16,101 bases of DNA from Candidatus Levybacteria bacterium RIFCSPLOWO2_01_FULL_42_15 (GTDB lineage: Bacteria; Patescibacteriota; Microgenomatia; Levybacterales; UBA12049). The notes beneath the pieces were generated by a model that was not told where the DNA came from, ran no database searches, and was given only the letters and a program-made list of their open reading frames with translations. The translations under genes were made by a program, and so were the position numbers. This document shows, one piece after another, positions 1 to 6,781 of this stretch (position 1 is the stretch's first letter; the number at the start of each line of letters is the position of its first letter). The stretch spans positions 1-16,101 of the forward strand of contig MFOZ01000037.1 in NCBI GenBank assembly GCA_001784055.1, read 5' to 3'.

Positions 1-1008
1 CTTCATACCAAGGCTTCTAAAGAATAACCAAAGGGGAACATTTTTGGCATGCATATGCAATACACTACTTGCGTTTTCTTTATTTTGATTATCATCAACA
101 TGTATAAATGAGCTCTTCATATAATACTCAGACTTTGCAAAATCTAATGCTTGACCATTTACATATACCTTAAAATCTGCATGTATATGTTGTGAGTCTA
201 AGATGCCTATTGCTTCTTTATTGTTGCCCATATTGCAATCAATTTGTCCTGTATCAATACACTGTTGTATCGGCATACCACAAGTATCACAAATACCGTC
301 GTTGTTTTGATCCATCCGCTCTTTGGCCAAAGCTATATCAAAGGGGGTAAGTTTTATTTTAGATAGAGGTTTCATGGCTGAGGTGGTAGTTGAAACCGCA
401 GCAGAGTTTATATTGTTCATAATCCTCATACGATACATAAGATATTGATTAGTTAAAAACCCACCAATAACAATAATAAATAACAATGATTGCGTTGTAA
501 GCTTAGGTAATCGAAAAGTTGGATAATCGATTGCTGTTTGAACACGCCCCAAATTAGCTGATTGTAAGCCTGGACGATAAACAGTTTTAAATTTCTTACC
601 AAGGACTAATAAAAATAATCCAGCCAATGTTAAACTCCCGCCGATAAAGCGGAAAAAGTCCATAAAATCAGCTATTTGAGAAAATGGTAAGCCAAAAATA
701 AGAAGGCCTGTGTTAATCAGTAATAGGTTTCTATCCCTTGTCATGGGATGTCTTTGTCTCAAATAAAAATAAGCCGAAAGCAGTGTAAAAACTAAAGCAG
801 CCGTCCAAAAATACATTTGATATACCTGAAGAAACATCAGGGGCAAAATCTGTGTGGTGATGCCAAAGATGGCCAAGATCGATACAGCAGTTACGCATAG
901 TGAGTGACATACGTTGTGCAAGCTTCCGATGCCGCCAACCACACCCGAGGCCGTACCGCCGAGTACAAACATTCGACTCTTAAGGATGAGTGCTTTTGCC
1001 GTTCTCAT
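1..1008 (-). CDS. Polytopic membrane protein with Cys/His metal-site-like motifs, 3' end outside the window
   Basis: The frame is open from ATG at 1008 to the window edge, giving 336 codons with the C-terminus missing. The N-terminal half has several hydrophobic segments (about 13-29, 38-60, 67-82, 95-109, 119-136, 172-190). The first carries H31, C34, H35 and C38. After the last helix comes an extracytoplasmic-type region. It holds an EF-hand-like DQNNDGICD at 233-241, running into C240-x2-C243-G-M, then C250 and C258. The final part has His pairs: QHIHADF (H274, H276), FIHVDD (H303) and LHMHAKNV (H318, H320). This HIHADF-type domain resembles uncharacterised CPR and archaeal proteins, from memory. 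The ATG overlaps the TGA of the 65-residue gene (ATGA) and has no clear ribosome binding site, so translation is probably coupled. It is the last visible gene of the BlaI-controlled cassette. A metal-binding role is inferred from ligand spacing only; no enzyme activity is recognised. Confidence 0.85.
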   Translation of the reverse strand, partial: MRTAKALILKSRMFVLGGTASGVVGGIGSLHNVCHSLCVTAVSILAIFGITTQILPLMFLQVYQMYFWTAALVFTLLSAYFYLRQRHPMTRDRNLLLINTGLLIFGLPFSQIADFMDFFRFIGGSLTLAGLFLLVLGKKFKTVYRPGLQSANLGRVQTAIDYPTFRLPKLTTQSLLFIIVIGGFLTNQYLMYRMRIMNNINSAAVSTTTSAMKPLSKIKLTPFDIALAKERMDQNNDGICDTCGMPIQQCIDTGQIDCNMGNNKEAIGILDSQHIHADFKVYVNGQALDFAKSEYYMKSSFIHVDDNQNKENASSVLHMHAKNVPLWLFFRSLGMK

Positions 1009-1202
1009 TTAGGATTTGTTACTTGTGGTAAGAATTGCGCTCCGGTTTGATTAGATTTTGCGGCTTGCATTTTATTAAATAGCATAATCGACAGTATGAG
1101 AGCAACTACAACCAAAATAGCCAGTAACCAATTATAGGGTTTTGCTATCCACTCTGGTAGTATAAACTCCCATCCTGGTTCAAGTTCTTGTTCATCTGTC
1201 AT
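1005..1202 (-). CDS. Small single-helix membrane protein, 65 aa
   Basis: A short acidic N-terminus (MTDEQELEPGWEF) is followed by a hydrophobic segment at about 25-43 and a short polar tail ending in NPK. There is no Cys or His, and I do not recognise a family. It overlaps both neighbours by four bases (ATGA at each end), which is strong evidence for a real gene inside a translationally coupled operon. A GGAAGG sequence inside the end of the upstream gene, roughly ten bases before the ATG, can serve as ribosome binding site. Its size and position suggest an accessory subunit of the adjacent polytopic proteins, but that is inference. Confidence 0.75.
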   Translation of the reverse strand: MTDEQELEPGWEFILPEWIAKPYNWLLAILVVVALILSIMLFNKMQAAKSNQTGAQFLPQVTNPK

Positions 1203-2461
1203 AATCCGTGCCTTCCGTCAGTTCCTGCCCCCCCGTGGGTCTGATGAGTAAGAGCCTGTTCATTTCCTGTGGCAAGCAGATAATCTTCAAGCATGCCTTT
1301 TGGATACCAAATCGCATACCATCGGTGCCCTTCGCCCAGTAATTGGTCATTGGAATACGTATCTGAATAATTTTGGAGCATAAACTTAAAGAATCCTCTG
1401 GCAGCCTTCGCATGAGCGCAACCGCAGCGATTGATGGTGGTAACGCTGGTAGGTCCCCCGCAACAATAACTGCAAACCATGTTACTTATAAACCACTGAT
1501 ACCGTTGTTCCAAATCCGCACTCAAGGAGATAGATTTTTCATACGCACCCCATTTTTTCTGAGCATTGATTGGATCATCAAAAGAGATATCGTCAGGCGC
1601 ATAAAATGGTTTGCCTGTTGCAATCATTACAACTCTTGCATCGGCTAATGCATCTCCCGTTCTTGGATTTGCGAGCACTTCTGTTATAGTAGGCTGTTCA
1701 ACCAAAGAGGTGGTTCGTCCATCGGGATTCATCTTAGGAGCAATAATTTTTTTAGCGTTGGTGGATTGTATTCCAAGTAGCTGTGCGAGTTTCCCCGTTG
1801 CAAGTCCCATTTGTGCCGCGGTCTGGGTTATCAAAAATTGGTTAACGCTAAACGCGACGATGAGGGAAGCTAAAGCAAGCTTCTCCAAAGGCAGAATAAT
1901 CAACCTCTTTCCAGTGGGCTTTTTCACTTCAAGGCTCCTATGCGTTATGTCCGCGCAATCCGTACAATGAACCGCTGTCTTGACTTTTGAAAGCGCGTAA
2001 AGCGTTGAGCCCATTAAGAGGGCGATGCTTAAAAATTTCAGCTCCAAGCCTTGCAGAGGAAAAATTGTTAAGCCTCCCGCAATACCAGTCGCTGAAAGCA
2101 AGAACGTTCCGCAAACAGGACAACCCATGCCAAACGCCGCCGCGATCAGTCCTCCGGCATTTGCTCCTACAGTTTTTCCTTTACCTAACTTGGAATGAGA
2201 ATACAACCAAACCATTACAGCTATGCTTATTCCAGACAGCACTGTTATCAAAAATGTCGCAATAATATAAGTAATCCCATATAGAAGAGAAAACTTCCCA
2301 AATTCTCCTGTTTGCATCATTTCTAAAAAAATGGGGATGGTAGTCGTTTGATTAATAAGCCAATAAGAAAGGTAAGCAACCACCAAAAATGTAACCAAAG
2401 CGATGTTTCTATAGAAAGACTGTTGAAAAATAATACCTAACGCGGGCACTACGTGATTCAT
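1199..2461 (-). CDS. Polytopic membrane protein with CPVCG motif and Cys-rich C-terminal domain, 420 aa
   Basis: The N-terminal part is a membrane domain with helices at about 17-36, 57-87, 99-128 and 141-158. The third contains GMGCPVCG (C114, C117) in a Gly/Ala-rich setting. A C166-x2-C169 pair sits in the following loop, and another hydrophobic segment lies at 187-212. The soluble C-terminal part (about 240-420) has a dense cluster: C330, C333, C334, then C346-x-C348-x-H350, followed by AKAARGF. It ends in a short His/Gly-rich tail. The paired cysteines suggest thiol relay or metal binding. The membrane CPVC is reminiscent of, but not clearly homologous to, CcdA/DsbD or VKOR-type carriers. 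It starts one base after the stop of the triple-thioredoxin gene, so the two products probably work together. No named family is recognised; function is inferred from cysteines and context. Confidence 0.88.
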   Translation of the reverse strand: MNHVVPALGIIFQQSFYRNIALVTFLVVAYLSYWLINQTTTIPIFLEMMQTGEFGKFSLLYGITYIIATFLITVLSGISIAVMVWLYSHSKLGKGKTVGANAGGLIAAAFGMGCPVCGTFLLSATGIAGGLTIFPLQGLELKFLSIALLMGSTLYALSKVKTAVHCTDCADITHRSLEVKKPTGKRLIILPLEKLALASLIVAFSVNQFLITQTAAQMGLATGKLAQLLGIQSTNAKKIIAPKMNPDGRTTSLVEQPTITEVLANPRTGDALADARVVMIATGKPFYAPDDISFDDPINAQKKWGAYEKSISLSADLEQRYQWFISNMVCSYCCGGPTSVTTINRCGCAHAKAARGFFKFMLQNYSDTYSNDQLLGEGHRWYAIWYPKGMLEDYLLATGNEQALTHQTHGGAGTDGRHGL

Positions 2462-2462
2462 A

Positions 2463-3668
2463 TTATTGATTAGTTTTTCCAGTTGCTAAATCTTTATACG
2501 TAATATTTCCTAACCGAGCCATTTCTCGGAATACATACCATCCATCAGTTTCAACTGTGCCAACACTTTTCCAGACATTTTTCAAGTTGACATATTGGTC
2601 CGCATCGGAAGAAAGAAGAATGGTTGGTATGTTAATAATCTTATAAGAAGAAGTTAAACGTTTTCCTTCAGCAGAGTTAACATCAACAGTTCGCTCAGAA
2701 GAAAGCCCCACTCCGTACCCTTGTGTTACAATAGGTTTTTGTACCTTGATTGGATCATAACAGTCAGGGCAGGTTGAATCAGTAAGATAAACCATATCCA
2801 CAAGTCCTAAAATTTGCCCTTTTACTAAGTCTCTATAAGGCAAAAGAAGATTTCGAGCCACATACATTCCATCTTGCTCAACCGTTCCTATTCCTGTCCA
2901 TTTGCTTTTAACATTCTCGTAATAATCTACCTCTGAAGAGAGGATAAAGGTGGGAATTTTGGTAATTTTATATTGGTCAATCAAAGCCTGGGCTTGTGCT
3001 GAAAACCAGGGTAATTCATTTTCTTCAGTTATCTTTATACCGACTTTTTTATATGCTTCAACTGTCAATTTAGGATCAGTGCATTGTGAACAAGACGGGT
3101 CTGTAATAACTGTTGCCGTCACTTTCCCCATTTCTTTTCCGGTTTCAGGATCAATAAAAATAGGTGTCACCTTGGTAAAAACAAACGTATCATTTTTAAT
3201 ATCCCCATTGCTCTTTATAAATCCTTCAAGATTTTTTTTAGTTACCTCGCCCGTTGCAATGTATGTTGGTGCTCGCTCTATTCCAAATTGTTTAATAAGC
3301 GATTGACCTTCAGATGAGTCAAGCACTACTGTTTTTTCCTCACCCACAGATACGTTTTGTTTTTTAAAAGTAGCTAGGGCATCATCCAGATTAAAACAGT
3401 CATTGCAATTTGGAGTAATAATTTTGGTGATTTTAACAGTAACAGGTTTCGCAGCTTCCTTTGCAACTGCAATGTTTTTATTAATAATTGCAAGTATTTT
3501 TGTAGAAAAAAGCGCTCCGGCAATAGTTGCTACAAGAGCAATAGTTAAGAATATTTTTGGCCAAGGAACTTTCAACTCCTTTTCTTTAGCAACCACTTCT
3601 CTATCTATACTAGTTAGAACATTTTTCTTGTTCATAGCATATAAACAGCGTGCTTGAAACTTTAGCAT
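2463..3668 (-). CDS. Membrane-anchored protein with three tandem thioredoxin-like domains
   Basis: After a charged N-terminus, one helix (about 37-60) anchors a large outside domain built of three repeats. Each has a CxxC active-site-like pair and a downstream cis-proline motif: C88-ND-C91 with APTYI (P134), C193-SQ-C196 with IPTFI (P239), and C300-PD-C303 with IPTIL (P348). The Cys-to-Pro distance is 46, 46 and 48 residues. Repeats two and three also share a module reading GTVEQDGMYV / GTVETDGWYV. This arrangement fits thiol-disulfide exchange at the cell surface. The start is uncertain. The ATG at 3668 sits inside ATGCTAA at the end of the previous gene, with GGAGG directly against it. The ATG at 3635 (residue 12) gives a more ordinary N-terminus but has no good ribosome binding site. 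The protein lies between two other cassette members and is the likely soluble redox partner of the 420-residue Cys-rich protein. Confidence 0.9.
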   Translation of the reverse strand: MLKFQARCLYAMNKKNVLTSIDREVVAKEKELKVPWPKIFLTIALVATIAGALFSTKILAIINKNIAVAKEAAKPVTVKITKIITPNCNDCFNLDDALATFKKQNVSVGEEKTVVLDSSEGQSLIKQFGIERAPTYIATGEVTKKNLEGFIKSNGDIKNDTFVFTKVTPIFIDPETGKEMGKVTATVITDPSCSQCTDPKLTVEAYKKVGIKITEENELPWFSAQAQALIDQYKITKIPTFILSSEVDYYENVKSKWTGIGTVEQDGMYVARNLLLPYRDLVKGQILGLVDMVYLTDSTCPDCYDPIKVQKPIVTQGYGVGLSSERTVDVNSAEGKRLTSSYKIINIPTILLSSDADQYVNLKNVWKSVGTVETDGWYVFREMARLGNITYKDLATGKTNQ

Positions 3669-3958
3669 CCTCCAACCATTGATTGCGGAACATCAGTTCC
3701 GCTACCGGTATTGGTAGTAGTTGCAGCTGTTGGTGCCGTCTTAACCGGCGCAGTAGCTGAGTTTGCGCTGATACGAACCAGTTGGAATGTTTGGAACAGG
3801 GTAATAAACGCTACTAAACCAAGAATTACAACCTGCATATTCGGTTTAGGAATATGCAAAACTATAGTATTATCGGTTGCTTGCGGAACGTGATGCATTG
3901 CGCCCGTACCAGGTTGTTTTACATCTTGTGAATCTGCGGTTTTTTTATTTTCTGCCAT
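3662..3958 (-). CDS. Small single-helix membrane protein ending in GGC, 98 aa
   Basis: This is the first gene of the cassette, behind a strong ribosome binding site (AAAGGAGGTG, about six bases before ATG). Residues 1-40 are polar and contain MHH; one helix lies at about 41-61. The rest is a Thr/Ala-rich linker ending MVGGC, so the only cysteine is the last residue. A terminal Cys exposed outside the membrane could be oxidised, modified or metal-bound; this is inference. No family is recognised. The stop overlaps the possible ATG of the thioredoxin-repeat gene. Transcription should start just inside the BlaI-type palindrome upstream. Confidence 0.82.
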   Translation of the reverse strand: MAENKKTADSQDVKQPGTGAMHHVPQATDNTIVLHIPKPNMQVVILGLVAFITLFQTFQLVRISANSATAPVKTAPTAATTTNTGSGTDVPQSMVGGC

Positions 3959-3984
3959 AACACACCTCCTTTCTATCAGTTGCC

Positions 3985-4022
3985 TACTACAAATTGTAGT
4001 AATAAATTTTCCTTATTGTCAA
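3985..4022 (-). promoter_or_regulatory. Promoter of the thiol/metal cassette with BlaI/CopY-type operator
   Basis: On the minus strand there is TTGACA at 4017-4022, an 18-base spacer and TACAAT at 3993-3998. The perfect palindrome TACTACA-AAT-TGTAGTA (plus-strand reading) at 3985-4001 covers the -10 box. The arms match the known TACA/TGTA-type operators of the BlaI/MecI/CopY family. Bound repressor would block the -10 region. The 5' leader would be about 27 bases, with a strong ribosome binding site. Confidence 0.85.
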
Positions 4023-4032
4023 GAGGGAAAAC

Positions 4033-4986
4033 TTATTGGTAGTAAGGTAATTTGTATGTTGGTGCAGCACTCGCATTATCTGATGAACACATAACGTATG
4101 AAGGTTCGGTTGTATGTTCCATATGAAATGCATTTGCAGGCGTTTGCAAAAGAAACAAACTAATAAAGAGAAATATAGCGGTTGAAAAAAAACTTATCCA
4201 CGAAACTCCAATGTAATACTTCACTGACGGATTTACAAGACGACGAATACGAATTTCTAAATAATCAGGGTTAGAAATAGCAGGGACAGTTGCAAACGTT
4301 ATTTGTGGTTCCATAAGGATTTTTTTAAGTGCCCCTCGCAAAAAAGCAGTGTCCTGTTGGGATTTAATGGCAAAACGATCTGCTAAAAGCTCATTCGTTG
4401 CAGCGATGTTTTTATTAAGTTCTGAGAAAATAGGCAGGAAGAAGAATACACAGCTAATAGTTTTCCCTAAGATGATTTTAAGAGGATCGTGGTTTTGAAG
4501 ATGAGCTTTCTCGTGGAGAAAGACTGCTTCAAGCTCTTTATCGTTTAAGGATGAAACGAGACCTGTTGTAATAATAATAGAGGGTGAAAGAATACCAGTA
4601 CAAAAAGAGAAAAGGTTAGTATCCTCAACAAGATGGACACTGTTTTTTAGACCGAGTAAAACAATCATGTTCTCAGTCTTCTTTGAAATAGCAACATGCT
4701 TTATTAATAATCCTTTTACCAACCTCTGCGTTTTCCATAACTGAATAAAAAAAGATGAAGCACCAAGCAGTATGGCTGTTCCTAGGGCTATAGCAAGTGT
4801 ATTGGGAAGCGTATGCGGAATTTGAAAAAGAGTATTCGATGCAAACTGTTGGCAAAAATAGAGTTTTTTTGCAGCAAATAGAGGAAACGTTTTTGTTAGT
4901 AGGGCCAGAGCAATAAATCCTGTAATAAGACTTAAGGAAATTAGTAAGAGAAAGCTTCCATTGTATTTGTTTATCTTCATTGTCAT
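4033..4986 (-). CDS. M56 (BlaR1-like) membrane metallopeptidase without sensor domain
   Basis: This 317-residue protein has helices at about 10-31, 63-83, 171-187 and 261-281. The zinc-protease signature HEKAH (H158, E159, H162) is present, with a downstream NELLADRFA whose E199 is the expected third zinc ligand. This is the M56 family, whose BlaR1 and MecR1 members cleave BlaI-type repressors after sensing a signal. BlaR1 carries a penicillin-binding sensor domain of over 200 residues after its last helix. Here only about 36 residues follow, containing HMEH (288-291) and M299-C300. The signal is therefore not expected to be a beta-lactam bound by this protein. A metal or redox signal is an inference from that tail and the neighbours. 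The ATG overlaps the repressor's TGA (ATGA), so the pair is co-translated. MTMK offers a second ATG two codons later. Confidence 0.93.
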   Translation of the reverse strand: MTMKINKYNGSFLLLISLSLITGFIALALLTKTFPLFAAKKLYFCQQFASNTLFQIPHTLPNTLAIALGTAILLGASSFFIQLWKTQRLVKGLLIKHVAISKKTENMIVLLGLKNSVHLVEDTNLFSFCTGILSPSIIITTGLVSSLNDKELEAVFLHEKAHLQNHDPLKIILGKTISCVFFFLPIFSELNKNIAATNELLADRFAIKSQQDTAFLRGALKKILMEPQITFATVPAISNPDYLEIRIRRLVNPSVKYYIGVSWISFFSTAIFLFISLFLLQTPANAFHMEHTTEPSYVMCSSDNASAAPTYKLPYYQ

Positions 4987-5351
4987 TTTTTATCAAGCAT
5001 TTTTAATAATTCTTCACGTTTTTTAAGGTCGATTTTTTGAATTTCCTTTACAAAGTAGGTTACTGCTTCATGTCCAAGTGTTGAGATAGCAGTGGTAAAT
5101 ATTATATGGATGGATTTTGCAACAAATTTTTCTCGACTTACTCTTGGTTGATATAGATAACTTGAACCGTGAAGATTTCTAATTAGTATTCCTTTCTCAA
5201 CCAATCTGCCCATAATGGTCATGACCGTTGTATAAGCAAGCTTTCTATTCTTTTGAAGTTTTATCAGAACATCTCGTGCTGAACAATGCTTGCTCTTCCA
5301 AATAATATCCATTATTTGCTTTTCAAGTTCTCCAAGGGGGGATGTTTTCAT
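4983..5351 (-). CDS. BlaI/MecI/CopY-family transcriptional repressor
   Basis: At 122 residues it has the normal family length. The N-terminal winged helix is well conserved: LGELEKQIMDIIW at 6-18, the SARDVL segment, then LAYTTVMTIMGRL (38-50), KGIL and the wing with YLYQPRVSREKF. The C-terminal third is helical and would form the dimer contact where M56 proteases cut. Members bind TACA/TGTA palindromes and release on proteolysis (BlaI) or metal binding (CopY). The CxCx4CxC copper hook of CopY is absent; the only Cys is C23 (in KHCSAR). Derepression by the adjacent M56 protease is therefore more likely than direct metal binding. One operator lies just upstream of its own start and another upstream of the cassette at 3958. 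Calling it blaI would imply beta-lactam sensing, so no symbol is given. Confidence 0.95.
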   Translation of the reverse strand: MKTSPLGELEKQIMDIIWKSKHCSARDVLIKLQKNRKLAYTTVMTIMGRLVEKGILIRNLHGSSYLYQPRVSREKFVAKSIHIIFTTAISTLGHEAVTYFVKEIQKIDLKKREELLKMLDKK

Positions 5352-5354
5352 ATA

Positions 5355-5391
5355 TACTACACATTGTAGTATTTATATTTTATTGAGTCAA
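5355..5391 (-). promoter_or_regulatory. Autoregulated promoter of the BlaI-like gene with operator
   Basis: On the minus strand there is TTGACT at 5386-5391, a 17-base spacer and TACAAT at 5363-5368. The palindrome TACTACA-CAT-TGTAGTA at 5355-5371 covers the -10 box and ends four bases before the ATG at 5351. There is no room for a ribosome binding site after the expected start of transcription, so the mRNA should be leaderless or nearly so. The arms are identical to those at 3985-4001; only the 3-base centre differs. Confidence 0.85.
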
Positions 5392-5409
5392 TCATACCTT
5401 AAGGAGAGA

Positions 5410-5925
5410 TTATTTTAAATCCCATTTAAAAATCCTATCTACTCCGCCAATTTGTTTAATGGTTAATTTAACAGATTTAGCTTCTTGTAAAAAGGCTGAG
5501 AATATCAGATTTCCTTCTTTATGATGTCCCTCTGTCTCCCCGCTCCAGCTTATCGGATTATAAATATTTCCCTTATCATCTTCTAATACAGATATGTTTT
5601 TTAATGACTTATCTAAATTTACCGAATGAGTATTTAAGACGACATTAAATTCTGGGTTTTCTCTTGAAGAAAGCTTTAAAGGAATAACTTCTACGGTAAC
5701 ATCTGCCTTTTGGTTTCCCTGTTTTGTATAGCCATTATTAATTGTCTGAACCCGCTGAACAGGTTGATCAGATATCATAACAAAAACCAAAAAGCCTATG
5801 GTAACTCCTAAAATAATTAAAGGTAAAATTTTTATGTTTTTATTATTTTTTTTTATCTTTCTATTTATCCAGTTTACCGTATAAAAATGCCGCCAGGTAA
5901 ACTTCCACCCAAACCACTGCTCCAA
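5410..5925 (-). CDS. Membrane-anchored extracytoplasmic protein, conserved GHH-type beta domain
   Basis: It is the last gene of the copper operon. One helix (about 34-51) is followed by a domain of about 115 residues with alternating strand-like segments: VTVEVIPLKL, FNVVLNTHSVNLD, ISVLEDDKGNIYNP, then GETEGHHKEGNLIF (two His) and a closing KLTIKQIGGVDRIFKWDL. I know this THS...W.G...GHH.EG pattern as an uncharacterised extracytoplasmic family. An immunoglobulin-like fold is plausible, and the His pair could bind metal (inference). The start is unclear. The only standard start upstream of the helix is TTG at 5925, deep inside the previous gene. The natural N-terminus after that gene's stop has only ATA/ATT codons and a run of nine A. 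A rare start codon or an indel in that run is possible. Confidence 0.7.
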   Translation of the reverse strand: MEQWFGWKFTWRHFYTVNWINRKIKKNNKNIKILPLIILGVTIGFLVFVMISDQPVQRVQTINNGYTKQGNQKADVTVEVIPLKLSSRENPEFNVVLNTHSVNLDKSLKNISVLEDDKGNIYNPISWSGETEGHHKEGNLIFSAFLQEAKSVKLTIKQIGGVDRIFKWDLK

Positions 5926-6124
5926 AAGTAATTGCTCCCAAAATTATCCCTGTTAAAGACATTTGGTTTGTAGTTCTTGCTGCTTCCATGTTTAGTGTGT
6001 GAATCCAGCTTTGACCGATTGACAAAAGAATGTCGGGCGCAACAAAAGATAGTACTACGCAGACAAAATAGAAAACTAAAAGCGCCAATGTAACTGCGTT
6101 TGCTAAAACAATAGGATTTTTCAT
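5861..6124 (-). CDS. Small two-helix membrane protein, DUF5676-like
   Basis: This 87-residue protein begins MKNPIVLANAV and has helices at about 8-29 and 56-82. Between them is a segment with SIGQSWIHTLN, and it ends FLYGKLDK. The NPxxLANA opening, QSWxH middle and C-terminal GxxxAxxYxxL match my memory of DUF5676 proteins, which often accompany copper-transport genes. Function is unknown. A near-perfect ribosome binding site (AAGGAGGTGA) lies inside the end of the preceding methyltransferase-family gene, five bases or so before ATG, so this start is firm. It would act in the membrane beside the copper ATPase. Confidence 0.82.
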   Translation of the reverse strand: MKNPIVLANAVTLALLVFYFVCVVLSFVAPDILLSIGQSWIHTLNMEAARTTNQMSLTGIILGAITFGAVVWVEVYLAAFLYGKLDK

Positions 6125-6127
6125 TTT

Positions 6128-6781
6128 TCACCTCCTTCCGTCCACAACTTTTATTGGCAATTTTGGTATAAAAAACGGCGTTTTTTTTGAATACACATCA
6201 TAAATTTTACCAAATGTTTTCACCATTTCTTTTTCTTCTAGCTTTGCAAGTCTTGCATACATAAATATAAGAATTGGGAACATAATAAGCGTTATTAGAG
6301 TTGGCCACTGTAATAAAAATCCAATCATAACAATAATAAAGCCAATATACTGAGGATGACGAATATATTTATATAGGCCTGCAGTTGCAAGTCTATGCAA
6401 CTTTTGAGCTTTATATAATTTGTTCCAGGCAGATGAGATAATAATAAAACCCAGAATTACAAGAATGTTGCTTACTATATGAACAAAGTTAAAATGGGGA
6501 TCACCCCTAAAGCCCAAAAGGCTCTGCCACAGATGCCCCCCATCATGTGAGTAAAAATTCATTCCGGGAAACTTGTTTGATAACCAACCGGAAAGAAGAT
6601 AAATAGTTAAAGGAAAACCATACATTTCCGTAAACAACGCCACAATAAATGCAGAGAACATGCCAAATGAACGCCAGTCGCGGAGCGTTTTAGGTTTGGT
6701 GAAGCTGAATGCAAATATGATAAAAATTCCCGAGCTTATTATCACGAGCGGCCATAGATTATAAGCTTGTACATCATTCAT
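6128..6781 (-). CDS. Isoprenylcysteine carboxyl methyltransferase-family membrane protein
   Basis: This is a 217-residue polytopic protein with helices at about 11-28, 40-63, 99-118, 146-159 and 163-176. The C-terminal half carries the family hallmark: TAGLYKYIRHPQY (133-145), then ARLAKLEEKEM with E182/E183, and FGKIYDVYSKKTPFFIP. In the ICMT/PEMT superfamily these residues bind S-adenosylmethionine, and the enzymes methylate carboxyl or amine groups at the membrane. The true substrate here is unknown, since prenylated proteins are not expected in bacteria. I chose ATG at 6781 because AAAGGAAG stands six bases upstream and the residues fit the family. A longer reading from TTG at 6928 would run over the separate small gene at 6774-6947. 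The ATG overlaps that gene's stop by eight bases. Homologues are often found with copper or heavy-metal ATPases. Confidence 0.9.
   Translation of the reverse strand: MNDVQAYNLWPLVIISSGIFIIFAFSFTKPKTLRDWRSFGMFSAFIVALFTEMYGFPLTIYLLSGWLSNKFPGMNFYSHDGGHLWQSLLGFRGDPHFNFVHIVSNILVILGFIIISSAWNKLYKAQKLHRLATAGLYKYIRHPQYIGFIIVMIGFLLQWPTLITLIMFPILIFMYARLAKLEEKEMVKTFGKIYDVYSKKTPFFIPKLPIKVVDGRR

Noticed and set aside
1373..2265. Plus-strand open frames opposite the 420-residue gene
   Set aside because: No family-like sequence and no ribosome binding sites; they mirror a clearly coding minus-strand frame.
4983..5351. CopY assignment for the repressor
   Set aside because: The CxCx4CxC copper hook is missing and an M56 protease is coupled to it, so a BlaI-like mechanism fits better.
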